64,000 nt of DNA from Spartinivicinus marinus. Lineage in GTDB: Bacteria; Pseudomonadota; Gammaproteobacteria; Pseudomonadales; Zooshikellaceae. This document shows, piece after piece, positions 1 to 8,234 of the stretch (position 1 is its first letter; each line of letters opens with the position of its first letter). Both the position numbers and the translations under genes were made by a program. The stretch lies in assembly GCF_026309355.1 (NCBI RefSeq), contig NZ_JAPJZK010000001.1:2438501-2502500 (forward strand), read 5' to 3'. A model generated the notes under the pieces. The model had not been told where the DNA came from. It worked only from the letters and a program-made list of their open reading frames with translations, and ran no database searches.

Positions 1-1284
1 GTAAAAAGGAAAACCAAGCCTTTTACTAAACATAAGCTAACTAATGAACGAACCAGTGGATTAAACTTAGAGTTTAGCCGCGCCGACTATACAACAACAG
101 AGCAACAAGCTGGCTCAATGAGTGGTGGTGCAATTGAAGTTACTACTAACAATGGTGATATAACCTTCATCGGCACTGATATTAACGCAAACTCTTTGAA
201 AGTACGCGCTAAAAACTTTACTCATGAAGCCACCACATCAACAGTGAAAGGTAATGGCTGGAATGCTAAATTAGCCGTTAACCCTTTAGAAGCAACACTC
301 ATTGATGACCGAATCAGCAGTTTAGATAAAGCTGAGAAAGCTAAGGCTGAGGGAAGAAACTACAAAAATGGTATTGGTGGTGGCTATGACAAAAGAGATG
401 TAGTCACACGCAAGGGTGGTCATGTTCAGGTTAATAACATTGATCTACAAATTGATAACAATGCTCGATTTGTCGGTACTCATTTAAGTGCAAACCAAGG
501 GCAAGTGTCAGCTGAAAATATACAGCTAGATGCGTCTACTTCAACACACCAGCAATTTAAAGTGCAAGCAGACTTCGCCTTAGGCTTAGAAAGTAAAACG
601 GGTGTTGAATACAAGGATATCGACCGAGTAAATCACCAAGGCAGCCAGCTGCAAATTAGTGAAGGCAAAGTAACTGTAAATAATGACTTAGTTTTAACGA
701 ATGCTACTGTTACTGGTAATACTGACATAAAAGTGGGTGGTGATTTAACAGCAACTAGCCTGAAAAGCAAAGATATCAGCACTGAAGTCGATACTTCTGT
801 AGAAGTAAAAAGACCTGCAGGAACCATTACTTTTGCTGATGCGGCAGAGAAAAATCTGCCTATCTTAAATATAATTAGACAGGTTAAAGATTTGTTAACT
901 TATCAGTTCGATGCCAAAGCCGATATTAAAACCAGCAATTCTCATGCAGTAGAACAAGCTGCAGGAATAAAGGCTAAGCAGTTAACTGTTGGCGGTGATG
1001 CTACTTTAACAGGAACCACAGTTGCAGCCGACTCAGTTGATGTTGATGGCAGTATCCAGACAACTAACGTTTCTGGGTCAGTGAATAAAACTGAAGCGAC
1101 AGGTAATATTTCATTAGGCTTACAGCCTATAGTTGACCGAGTTAAGCAAGCTTCTACTGATATTTCTACAGGTAAAACAGTTGGAGATGCACTAAAAGCA
1201 GCAACTGAAGTACAGTCACCTGTCACTTATGCAACAGAAAAGCACCAACAAACGGTCATGTCTGAGCTGGTTTCCAAAAAGTAA
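1..1284 (+). CDS. Filamentous haemagglutinin-type exoprotein, 3' end (5' truncated by window)
   Basis: The reading frame is already open at base 1 and continues to a TAA at 1282, so only the C-terminal ~427 residues are present; the internal ATG at 118 is not a true start. The protein is built of alternating short beta segments rich in Asn, Asp, Gly, Thr and Val, with repeated blocks such as GGHVQVNNIDLQIDNNARF and GDLTATSLKS. This is the pattern of haemagglutinin-repeat passenger proteins secreted by two-partner systems or used as contact-dependent toxins. No toxin domain follows: the frame ends with a helical, Lys-rich tail. No TpsB transporter or immunity gene is seen downstream. Family assignment is by repeat character; exact subfamily is unknown. 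Confidence 0.75.
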   Translation, partial: VKRKTKPFTKHKLTNERTSGLNLEFSRADYTTTEQQAGSMSGGAIEVTTNNGDITFIGTDINANSLKVRAKNFTHEATTSTVKGNGWNAKLAVNPLEATLIDDRISSLDKAEKAKAEGRNYKNGIGGGYDKRDVVTRKGGHVQVNNIDLQIDNNARFVGTHLSANQGQVSAENIQLDASTSTHQQFKVQADFALGLESKTGVEYKDIDRVNHQGSQLQISEGKVTVNNDLVLTNATVTGNTDIKVGGDLTATSLKSKDISTEVDTSVEVKRPAGTITFADAAEKNLPILNIIRQVKDLLTYQFDAKADIKTSNSHAVEQAAGIKAKQLTVGGDATLTGTTVAADSVDVDGSIQTTNVSGSVNKTEATGNISLGLQPIVDRVKQASTDISTGKTVGDALKAATEVQSPVTYATEKHQQTVMSELVSKK

Positions 1285-1638
1285 CTGACTTGAACCAGCA
1301 ACATAATGACTTTTTGGGGCGGCGATCTATTATCAACGCCCCATAAACCCATAAAAAATAATTGATGACTGATACTACTTAGCAACGATAATAAAACCAA
1401 TTCAAGCTGACTGGATCAAGTCAGAACAGCTATTAGCCGGATGGAGGTAAATGCCAGGAAAGCATTTATAAAAAATGATTAATGAAGGATTTAGAACCAA
1501 GACATATTACCAAATTTATCAGCCAAACTTTTTGCTATAGCTCTAATCTATCCCTTTGCCCAATTAAAGAAACCACCTCACATTCAAGGGGTTTCATCTA
1601 CACTGTAATCAGTGAGTACAGAATTGGTAGTTATTCTG
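1285..1638. other. Intergenic stretch with a GC hairpin
   Basis: About 350 bases without a convincing gene. A 7-bp hairpin (TGGGGCG at 1315-1321 with CGCCCCA at 1337-1343) sits 30 bases after the haemagglutinin stop. Its T-run precedes rather than follows the stem, so it is not a classical terminator on the plus strand. An 83-codon frame at 1482-1733 overlaps the next gene out of frame and looks spurious. Confidence 0.4.
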
Positions 1639-2163
1639 ATGAAACTAAAGCAAGCTGTTTGTGGGTTAAGTTTAATACTTGCAGCTCAAGTATTTGCAGC
1701 AAGTCAAACAACTGTACAATTAGAAATCCCTAAAGACTGGAAAGTTGATATCCCTCCTGTAAAGGAAGAACTAACCAGCACAAACGCCAAAAAAGTGTGG
1801 GTTGCCTTAGAGGAGTCTACCTTTGTTGAGATCGAGCAGCCTAACACAGATGTCATGTTCGTCATTGGTTTATTAGCCAAAGCTAACTTGCCAATAAAAG
1901 CAAAAGACCCTTTATCCTTTCAGCAGGAAACTATCAAAATTGAACATAAAACTCCCTTATCAGGGCCAACTTCTATCAAGCTTGATAATGTGCCTTTTTC
2001 TACATTTAATGTAAAAGTAAAAGGCGCCAAACAAAAAGTGTTTTTCGAGTCTCACTATATTGGCTTTGTCGGAGACCATATTCTCCAAATTTATACTTCA
2101 TGTCTGTCAATTCAAGCTTGTGCTCCAGCCAATAAAGCAATTGCCCAGCTAAAAATCAATTAA
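1639..2163 (+). CDS. Small secreted protein of unknown function
   Basis: I start at ATG 1639 because it gives a clean signal peptide (MKLKQAVCGLSLILAAQVFA, cleavage predicted after VFA). The longer GTG start at 1612 would bury it behind nine residues. The mature protein is about 154 residues, beta-rich and without membrane segments. It has one Cys pair near the end (TSCLSIQACAPA) that could form a disulfide in the periplasm. Its overall plan, an opening with an amphipathic IPKDW segment and a C-terminal VGDHILQIYTSC segment, suggests a single compact beta domain. I do not recognise the family. It lies upstream of the metal permease, but the MerR-type promoter between them suggests separate transcription. 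Confidence 0.6.
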   Translation: MKLKQAVCGLSLILAAQVFAASQTTVQLEIPKDWKVDIPPVKEELTSTNAKKVWVALEESTFVEIEQPNTDVMFVIGLLAKANLPIKAKDPLSFQQETIKIEHKTPLSGPTSIKLDNVPFSTFNVKVKGAKQKVFFESHYIGFVGDHILQIYTSCLSIQACAPANKAIAQLKIN

Positions 2164-2227
2164 ATCAAAGACGACTTGCTTCACCTGACTGGTAACGTCA
2201 ACTTCAAGTAATTTATTGGATATACCC

Positions 2228-2259
2228 TTGACCCTAGAGCTAACTCTAAGGTTTATACT
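2228..2259 (+). promoter_or_regulatory. MerR-family (ZntR/CadR/CueR-like) promoter-operator
   Basis: A -35 TTGACC (2228-2233) and a -10 TATACT (2254-2259) are separated by 20 bases, the over-long spacing typical of MerR-activated promoters. The spacer holds a dyad: ACCCTAGAG (2231-2239), four bases, CTCTAAGGT (2244-2252), with one mismatch between arms. The 22-bp dyad and 20-bp spacer fit Zn/Cd/Pb-type regulators (ZntR, CadR, PbrR) better than the 19-bp CueR or MerR sites. It drives the permease starting at 2346. No merR-type gene is in the window, so the regulator must be elsewhere. Confidence 0.8.
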
Positions 2260-2345
2260 GCCAGGGTGATTAGCTATACCAGAGTGACTATCAACAACTC
2301 TCACTAAAATACTGACAACACTTTGGTAATATTGGAGGACCTACA

Positions 2346-3434
2346 GTGACAGTCGCTACCCAGTTTTGGATACTATTTACTGAGTCAGCCCCTTGGTTAT
2401 TATTAGGCTTTTTTATGGCTGGCCTAATTAAAGTATTTCTCCCCCCCGCATGGGTGGAGAAACACCTTAAACGCGGCCGCTTTAGTAGTGTTTTTAAAGC
2501 CGCATTCATTGGGGCACCATTACCTCTATGCTCTTGCGGAGTTATTCCAGCAGCAATAGGTGTTCGTCGAGCAGGAGCATCAAAAGGTGCCACTACCGCA
2601 TTTATGGTAGCAACCCCAGAAACAGGCGTCGATTCCGTTAGCTTGTCTTATGCAATGATGGGCCCCATTATGGCAATTGCCAGGCCTATTGCAGCTATTT
2701 TTAGTGCAATAACTTCTGGCATTCTTGTTACTTTATTTGAAAATAAATTAAATGAAGATCTCTCTAGTAGCTCAAGCTGTAGTAGTTGCTGTACACAAAA
2801 AAATAAACCCAGCTGCCAAAATAACAACAATAATCAGGTTAAAAAAGCGAATTCACTGTATCAAAAATTAATAGCTGCTTTAAAGTTTGCTACAACTGAC
2901 TTACTGGCTGACACCGCAGGCTGGCTACTCATTGGCTTACTGGGCGCTGCTTTGATAACTAGTTATGTGCCACAAACTTTTTTCTTAGAATGGGGTAATG
3001 GTGTAATTGCCATGGCAGTTATGGTGCTAATTGGCATTCCCATGTACATTTGCGCAACAGCTTCCACCCCTCTAGCAGCGGGTTTAATGTTAGCTGGTAT
3101 TTCACCAGGCGCTGCTCTGGTATTTATGCTCGCAGGCCCTGCCACTAATATTGCTACCCTAGGAGTAATTGGCCGAGAGCTTGGCAAACGTTCACTCGTT
3201 GCATGTTTAATTGGCGTTATTAGCACAGCTATTTTCAGTGGTTTAGCCCTAGATGCCACTATAAACTATTTTGGCTGGTCAATAGCATTAGCGGGTAACC
3301 AAAGCCATCATATATCAGGAATAGGCTGGGAAACCTTCATGGCATTATTATTGGCTGGTTTAATGGCTAGAGTATATTGGCAGAAAATGAGAAGGCAATA
3401 TCTGCCGTCTTTAATGAATATAACCAAGGCGTAG
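2346..3434 (+). CDS. SO_0444-family metal (Cu/Zn) efflux permease
   Basis: A 362-residue polytopic inner-membrane protein of the DUF318/ArsP-like permease superfamily. Two bundles of hydrophobic helices are separated by a cytosolic Cys/Ser/Asn-rich loop at about residues 138-160 (contains SSCSSCCTQ and PSC) that looks like a metal-binding linker. The conserved PLPLCSCGVIP signature is present near residue 60, and the second half has a matching GIPMYICATASTPLAAG repeat. Members are annotated as copper/zinc efflux transporters. The GTG start at 2346 is supported by the Shine-Dalgarno TTGGAGG just upstream. The metal-responsive MerR-type promoter in front agrees with a role in metal export. The exact substrate is not decided by sequence. 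Confidence 0.82.
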   Translation: MTVATQFWILFTESAPWLLLGFFMAGLIKVFLPPAWVEKHLKRGRFSSVFKAAFIGAPLPLCSCGVIPAAIGVRRAGASKGATTAFMVATPETGVDSVSLSYAMMGPIMAIARPIAAIFSAITSGILVTLFENKLNEDLSSSSSCSSCCTQKNKPSCQNNNNNQVKKANSLYQKLIAALKFATTDLLADTAGWLLIGLLGAALITSYVPQTFFLEWGNGVIAMAVMVLIGIPMYICATASTPLAAGLMLAGISPGAALVFMLAGPATNIATLGVIGRELGKRSLVACLIGVISTAIFSGLALDATINYFGWSIALAGNQSHHISGIGWETFMALLLAGLMARVYWQKMRRQYLPSLMNITKA

Positions 3435-3446
3435 GTTTAATATCGT

Positions 3447-3484
3447 TAGCCTTCCAACGCAGTCCGAATGGAAGGCTATTTTAT
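3447..3484 (+). terminator. Rho-independent terminator, possibly bidirectional
   Basis: A perfect 9-bp stem, TAGCCTTCC (3447-3455) with GGAAGGCTA (3470-3478), is followed by TTTTATT. It lies between the permease and the convergent lipoprotein gene. Confidence 0.75.
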
Positions 3485-3495
3485 TGTGAGCCCCC

Positions 3496-4437
3496 CTATT
3501 GTGCATAAAGTGCAATATGAGGCTTTAGCTCTTTATTAACCCGCTTTAATAGATGTAGCTCAAAATAGGGATTAACCTGACGAGTTCGAGTTTTTAATAA
3601 TGCCGCCAGCCACCTTGAATCCTTCATCGAACGAGTAGTGACCACTGCTCGGGCGTTCTCTTTAACCATTTGATCGACAATACTATCCAGCACATAACGC
3701 ACATCGAATAAACGATCTTGGACTTCATTCTGGTTTAAAATAATTATATTGAGCAGAACTGAGTTAATATCTTGAGGTAACTCAGCTAATACCTTACGCT
3801 GCTCATCACTCAGTGACTCAAACAGCGTTTTCGCTATTAGAGAATCATCTCCTTCGGCTGCAGGCTGAATAATTGTTACTCGGCCAGTTGTCTTATTATT
3901 TCTAACTGCAGCTGCCACTTGTGCTTGCACTTGCTGCCGAATTTGAGTAACTAGCTCTTTCCCACCCGCAATATCAGGTAGCACTTGTTGAGCCACATTT
4001 GCATAGTATAAAGCTTTAGCTTGATTGTTCTGACTATATTCATGATAAGCCACTCTCATCAAGCGGCTGGCAAGAGTTTGTTTTAAGTTACTCAGCTCCG
4101 GATGATCAGGCTGCTCCCTCTCCAGTTGGTGGAGAGTCGTTAATGCACTATTTGAGACAGGCTTAGTTAAATTGCCAGTTTCTATCAAGCGTTTAATTTT
4201 ATTAGCCAGTTGATCAGTTTCCAGCTGGATTTTAGCCACGCGATGGTCTGGCTCAGCTTGTACAGCTGTAAGATTGGTTTGCACAGCTACTGACTTACTT
4301 ACCACCTTAGCTTGTGTGGTTTGAGAGCCTATTGGCGACTGCTTTTGTACAGGCGTAGTTATCTGACAGCCCACTACCAAGGCAGTAATGCCAATAAGAA
4401 TTTGCTGACTCACTGCCTTTAAAGCAAACTTTTTCAT
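3496..4437 (-). CDS. Predicted lipoprotein of unknown function
   Basis: The frame is open back to 4503, but I choose the ATG at 4437. From there the N-terminus is a standard lipoprotein signal (MKKFALKAVSQQ, hydrophobic stretch, lipobox LVVGC), so the mature protein should be anchored by Cys. The product is ~313 residues. Residues ~60-190 are helical and Gln/Leu-rich, resembling a TPR-like or coiled segment (NQAKALYYANVAQQ). The C-terminal third looks globular, with LLNIIILNQNEV and an ARAVVTTRSMKDSRW motif. No catalytic signature was recognised. It is transcribed alone, convergent with the metal permease and separated from it by a terminator. Confidence 0.6.
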   Translation of the reverse strand: MKKFALKAVSQQILIGITALVVGCQITTPVQKQSPIGSQTTQAKVVSKSVAVQTNLTAVQAEPDHRVAKIQLETDQLANKIKRLIETGNLTKPVSNSALTTLHQLEREQPDHPELSNLKQTLASRLMRVAYHEYSQNNQAKALYYANVAQQVLPDIAGGKELVTQIRQQVQAQVAAAVRNNKTTGRVTIIQPAAEGDDSLIAKTLFESLSDEQRKVLAELPQDINSVLLNIIILNQNEVQDRLFDVRYVLDSIVDQMVKENARAVVTTRSMKDSRWLAALLKTRTRQVNPYFELHLLKRVNKELKPHIALYAQ

Positions 4438-4844
4438 AGCCCCGGGAAAACTTAACTGGTACACAAAATTATCTTTCTTTTGCTTGGTTTGAGCAACGCT
4501 CAAAGTTTATCTTATTTTAGTGTGTATACGCAGAGCTAACTAACTATTGATTAACGCTCTTAATCTTATTGAAGCGCTTCTCATGTAAAATGCACTGCTA
4601 GGATATAACCAATGAAAGTAACAAAATGTCGAGATATCTAATTGAGCTATATAAAGTGCTAGGTCAAATAATCAAGCATTTGGTTGATTAATTTAGCTGT
4701 GCACTTTTAGCTGAATACCTCATGTCATTGTTAAATAAACAGCCAATCAACATAAAGTTAAACTGGATTACATAATACCTTATCTAAGCAAACCTTTAAA
4801 TCTATGACTGGCTTTATTTGTGTAACAAACCTTTAAGCTAACAA
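4438..4844. other. Intergenic stretch between lipoprotein and zinc locus
   Basis: About 400 AT-rich bases with no convincing coding frame. It should hold the promoter of the lipoprotein gene. The decamer AAACCTTTAA occurs twice close together (near 4792 and 4827), otherwise nothing distinctive is seen. Confidence 0.35.
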
Positions 4845-5678
4845 TTATTCTACTCTTTTTAGGCTCTTCTTAAATAACTGTGACAAAGTTGGCATAATTG
4901 CAGCCAACAAAAATAATGCTCCTGCACACACTACGATTGTAGGACTTGTTTGTGTGTCCCAATGATAAGAAACCAACAGCCCACTAAATACAGCTAAGCT
5001 TCCTATTAGGCTAGCTCCAACAGCCATCCACTCAGGTGTTTTAGCAAAGCGCTGAGCTGTTGCAGCAGGGATAATCATTAGCGATGTTATCAATAACATC
5101 CCAACTATTTTCATCGCCACAGCAATGACTAACGCAATTAATAGCATCAGTGCTAACCGCAACCACGCGACAGGCAGCCCTTCGACTTTAGCAAGGTCTT
5201 CATCCACGGTGATTGCAAGAAAAGGTTTCCATAGTAAATAAAGCACCACCAAAACAAGTGCTCCGCCAGCAATAATCCAAACAATATCTGTTTTAGTCGC
5301 TGCCAGCAGTTCTCCAAACAAATATCCCATTAAATTGTCACTAATCTCTGTGCTATCCATCAAGCTGATTGTAACTAAGCCTAAAGACAAAGAAGTATGC
5401 GCCAAAATACCTAATAAGGTATCTGAAGCAATCATCTGCTTCTGCTGCAACGAAACCAATAATATAGCTAGCAATAAACAAACTATTATCACAGCCAGAG
5501 TAAGATTTACCTGCAACAAAAAGCCCAATGCCACCCCTAATAGAGCAGAGTGAGCCAAAGTATCACCAAAATACGCCATTCGTCGCCACACAATAAACGA
5601 CCCTAATGGCCCTGCCACAATTGCTACGCCTATCCCAGCCAGCAAGGCATCACTTAATAACCAAAAAAAATCAACCAT
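4845..5678 (-). CDS. znuB: Zinc ABC transporter permease ZnuB
   Basis: A 277-residue ABC-3 family inner-membrane permease with about eight hydrophobic helices. The N-terminal VAGPLGSFIVWRRMAYFGDT segment and the GHS-like ALLGVALG helix are family hallmarks, and the EDLAKVEG and MIIPAATAQ segments in the second half are the usual coupling and pore regions. It forms the membrane channel for zinc delivered by ZnuA and powered by ZnuC. It is the last gene of zur-znuC-znuB, 41 bases after znuC. Family members can also carry Mn, but the adjacent Zur-type regulator and Zur box point to zinc. Confidence 0.93.
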   Translation of the reverse strand: MVDFFWLLSDALLAGIGVAIVAGPLGSFIVWRRMAYFGDTLAHSALLGVALGFLLQVNLTLAVIIVCLLLAILLVSLQQKQMIASDTLLGILAHTSLSLGLVTISLMDSTEISDNLMGYLFGELLAATKTDIVWIIAGGALVLVVLYLLWKPFLAITVDEDLAKVEGLPVAWLRLALMLLIALVIAVAMKIVGMLLITSLMIIPAATAQRFAKTPEWMAVGASLIGSLAVFSGLLVSYHWDTQTSPTIVVCAGALFLLAAIMPTLSQLFKKSLKRVE

Positions 5679-5719
5679 ATAACTTGCTGTTATTTAATTT
5701 ATGCTAGTGAATTTGATGT

Positions 5720-6466
5720 TTATAAAGTCTTTGAGTTAATGACTTTGCCATCAACTCCGTGTTTGTGGTCATGATGGTGGGTATATACAGCTAACTCTTT
5801 TTCTGGCTCACCAAACAGTGCTAAATATTCAGGATGGCTACTTATTTGCGAAGGAGAGCCTGAGCAACAGATATGACGATTCAAACAAACTACCCGATCA
5901 GTTGCAGCCATCACTAAATGCAAATCATGGGAAACCATCAAAACCCCACATCCTGTTTCATTGCGAATTGACTTAATAAGCTGATAAAGCTCTTTCTGGC
6001 CATTGATATCTACCCCTTGAACTGGCTCATCAAGCACCATCAATTGAGGTTTTCTCAACAGTCCACGTGCAAGCAGAATACGTTGCATCTCACCACCAGA
6101 CACTTTTTGAACCGGGCTCTTCTGCAGTCGTAATACACCCACTCGCTCTAACACTGCTGTAATTTCTTTAGTTGAATAACGACCTGCTAATGCTAAAAAA
6201 CGCTCTACTGTGAGAGGGAAAGTAGGCTCGATATGCAGCCGTTGAGGCATATAACCAATGCGCAAATTATGCAGCTGAAATCGTTCACCACTGCCTGGAT
6301 CAACTAGCCCCAATACCAATTTAACTAAGGTGGTTTTTCCGGCACCGTTGGGGCCAATCAAGGTTACAATTTCCCCTTGATGCAGAGTTAAGTTAACACC
6401 TTGCAATATTTGCCGCTGCTGAAAGCTAACATCAATATTGGTTAAAGAAACAAGTAACTTAGCCAT
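5720..6466 (-). CDS. znuC: Zinc ABC transporter ATPase ZnuC
   Basis: A 248-residue ABC ATPase. Walker A is GPNGAGKT at residues 38-45, the signature is VSGGEMQRILLARGLL, and Walker B is LMVLDEPVQGVD followed by the switch His in MVSHDLH. The C-terminus carries a His cluster (THHHDHKHG) common in ZnuC and possibly zinc-binding. It energises ZnuB-ZnuA uptake from the cytosolic face. The gene lies 7 bases downstream of zur and upstream of znuB, so the three are almost certainly cotranscribed and Zur-controlled. Confidence 0.94.
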   Translation of the reverse strand: MAKLLVSLTNIDVSFQQRQILQGVNLTLHQGEIVTLIGPNGAGKTTLVKLVLGLVDPGSGERFQLHNLRIGYMPQRLHIEPTFPLTVERFLALAGRYSTKEITAVLERVGVLRLQKSPVQKVSGGEMQRILLARGLLRKPQLMVLDEPVQGVDINGQKELYQLIKSIRNETGCGVLMVSHDLHLVMAATDRVVCLNRHICCSGSPSQISSHPEYLALFGEPEKELAVYTHHHDHKHGVDGKVINSKTL

Positions 6467-6473
6467 ATGTTAA

Positions 6474-6983
6474 TTAATCAGGTACATTTGATTGCTCTTC
6501 CTGACAGTTAGGGCACAGCCCTACCACTTCAACAGTTTCATTTTCCACCGTAAACCCAGCTTGCTGAGCAAACAGATTCAGCTCTTTAGCTAGTGTATTG
6601 CTATTAATTTCCATAGCGATTGCGCAATTACGACAAATGAGAAAATAGCTCCGATGCTGATGCTCAGGCATAGGACAGCCAATAAAAGCATTAAGCGAGC
6701 TGATTCGATGGACTAAGCCTTGTTCTTGAAGAAAATCAAGCGCTCGGTATACCGTAGGAGGGGCTGCTTTTTTTCCTGACTGGTCAGAAAGCAATGCTAA
6801 AATGTCATAAGCACCCAGTGGTTTATGACTCTGCCAAACCAGCTCCAGTACTTGACGGCGCAACTCTGTTAGCTTAACGCCACTTTTCTTACACAGCTCA
6901 TCAGCCCGCTCCAGTGCATCTTCAATACACTGACCATGGTCGTGAGGAGTAAGCAGTAAAGTTTGTTTATCAAATCTAGACAT
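6474..6983 (-). CDS. zur: Zinc uptake regulator Zur (Fur family)
   Basis: A 169-residue Fur-family repressor. A winged-helix domain comes first (LTELRRQVLELVWQ, then AAPPTVYRALDFLQEQGLVHR), followed by a metal/dimer domain with HQHRSYFLICRNC and a final CPNC, the two CxxC pairs of the structural zinc site. The location in front of znuC-znuB and opposite znuA is the usual place for Zur rather than Fur. It should bind the 7005-7027 operator when zinc-loaded, repressing both divergent transcripts including its own. The N-terminal PHDHGQC stretch is slightly longer than in E. coli Zur. Confidence 0.92.
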   Translation of the reverse strand: MSRFDKQTLLLTPHDHGQCIEDALERADELCKKSGVKLTELRRQVLELVWQSHKPLGAYDILALLSDQSGKKAAPPTVYRALDFLQEQGLVHRISSLNAFIGCPMPEHQHRSYFLICRNCAIAMEINSNTLAKELNLFAQQAGFTVENETVEVVGLCPNCQEEQSNVPD

Positions 6984-7004
6984 AGTGACTAAGTTATTGT
7001 CTAA

Positions 7005-7027
7005 TTAGCGTTATAGTATAACATTTC
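7005..7027. promoter_or_regulatory. Zur box between zur and znuA
   Basis: The core GTTATA-G-TATAAC (7010-7022) is a perfect palindrome around base 7016, extended on the right by ATTTC. Read on the minus strand it gives GAAATGTTATA-C-TATAAC, matching the known gammaproteobacterial Zur consensus. It sits 22 bases upstream of the zur start and about 106 bases before znuA. Confidence 0.88.
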
Positions 7028-7132
7028 ATACAGATGCTAAACAAAAGTCTTGCTAAACACTTTTCTTTAAGCAACACATTTTGTCAGTAATGGTGATGGC
7101 AAATGCAAGCGTTTTAGCTGAATGCTTGTGAG

Positions 7133-8128
7133 TTGCGATATGGAGCTAGGATTTTGTTCAACACTCAACAAGTTAAGCAATTAGTATTAGGTTTTATCCG
7201 ATTGATAGCCATTATCTGTCTTCCTAGCCTGTGTTTAACCTGGCAAACAGCCGCACAAAGCGCCGTTTCTGACAAGGCCCAGCCAGCAATCAACATTTTG
7301 GTATCAGTAAAGCCTATCCAACTTATTGCTAAAGCAATTACTGGCAATATTACAACACCAAATGTATTAGTACCTGTTTCAGCCTCACCACACCACTACT
7401 CGCTGAAGCCATCAGATCTTACCAAAATTCGCCAAGCAGATGTGGTTTTTTGGATCGGTCCTCAAATGGAAGTGTTTTTACAAAAGCCTCTGGCTAAGCG
7501 CTCACTTAACCAGCCAACAGTCTCTTTAATGGACCTAGAGGCATCAGTAACAGGCTTGGCTCCAGTTAACCATCAACAACACCACGATCATCATCACCAT
7601 AGCTATGCCAGTAAACTACATATATGGCTAGACCCAAAACAGGCACTACGAGCAGCCCACACAATCGCCAACACACTATCTGATCTATATCCTAACTATC
7701 GCAGTCAATGGCAAACTAACCTTACCCTGTTTGCTGATCAGCTAAGAAAAACTGACCTTAACAACCAGCAACTGCTTTCAACTGTTAATCACAAAGGTTT
7801 TTTTGTGTTGCATGATGCTTATGGTCTACTAGCAGAACATTACCAACTCAATATTATTGATAATGTCACAACAACACCTGACCAGTTGTCTAGTACTCGC
7901 CATATCATCCAATTAAGAAAGAAATTATCCTCTGCAGGTAAAACATGCTTGTTTCTTGAGCCTCAGTTCTCGCCAAGAATAGTAACCAAGTTAACCCAAG
8001 GGCTTCCTATTAAAAAAGCCGTTTTAGACCCACTTGCCATTGAACAAGCCGTTAGTCAGGATGGTTATATAAACTACCTACAAACCCTGGCAGGAAACCT
8101 TCATTACTGTTTATCAACAACTGGCTAA
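7133..8128 (+). CDS. znuA: Periplasmic zinc-binding protein ZnuA
   Basis: A cluster A-I metal-binding protein (ZnuA/TroA fold). The first zinc ligand region SASPHHYSLKPSD is followed by the His-rich loop HHQQHHDHHHH, diagnostic for ZnuA. LHIWLDP, VLHDAYG and a C-terminal disulfide partner (NLHYCLST) follow. The N-terminus contains a long signal peptide around LVLGFIRLIAIICLPSLCL. The start is uncertain: the frame is closed by TAG at 7115 and contains no ATG or GTG before the signal, so TTG 7133 is used; TTG 7154 is an alternative. It is divergent from zur and controlled by the shared Zur box. Confidence 0.92.
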   Translation: MRYGARILFNTQQVKQLVLGFIRLIAIICLPSLCLTWQTAAQSAVSDKAQPAINILVSVKPIQLIAKAITGNITTPNVLVPVSASPHHYSLKPSDLTKIRQADVVFWIGPQMEVFLQKPLAKRSLNQPTVSLMDLEASVTGLAPVNHQQHHDHHHHSYASKLHIWLDPKQALRAAHTIANTLSDLYPNYRSQWQTNLTLFADQLRKTDLNNQQLLSTVNHKGFFVLHDAYGLLAEHYQLNIIDNVTTTPDQLSSTRHIIQLRKKLSSAGKTCLFLEPQFSPRIVTKLTQGLPIKKAVLDPLAIEQAVSQDGYINYLQTLAGNLHYCLSTTG

Positions 8129-8234
8129 AGGGCTCTTTTAAAACCCTTTCAATAAACTGTCACACGAAACCAACAAACAATTGCTAGCCTTTAAGTTTGG
8201 ATAAATTTTTTATTATCAAACAAAGGATAAGCTT

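Noticed and set aside
1482-1733. 83-codon frame
   Set aside because: Overlaps the secreted protein gene out of frame and has an unlikely composition.
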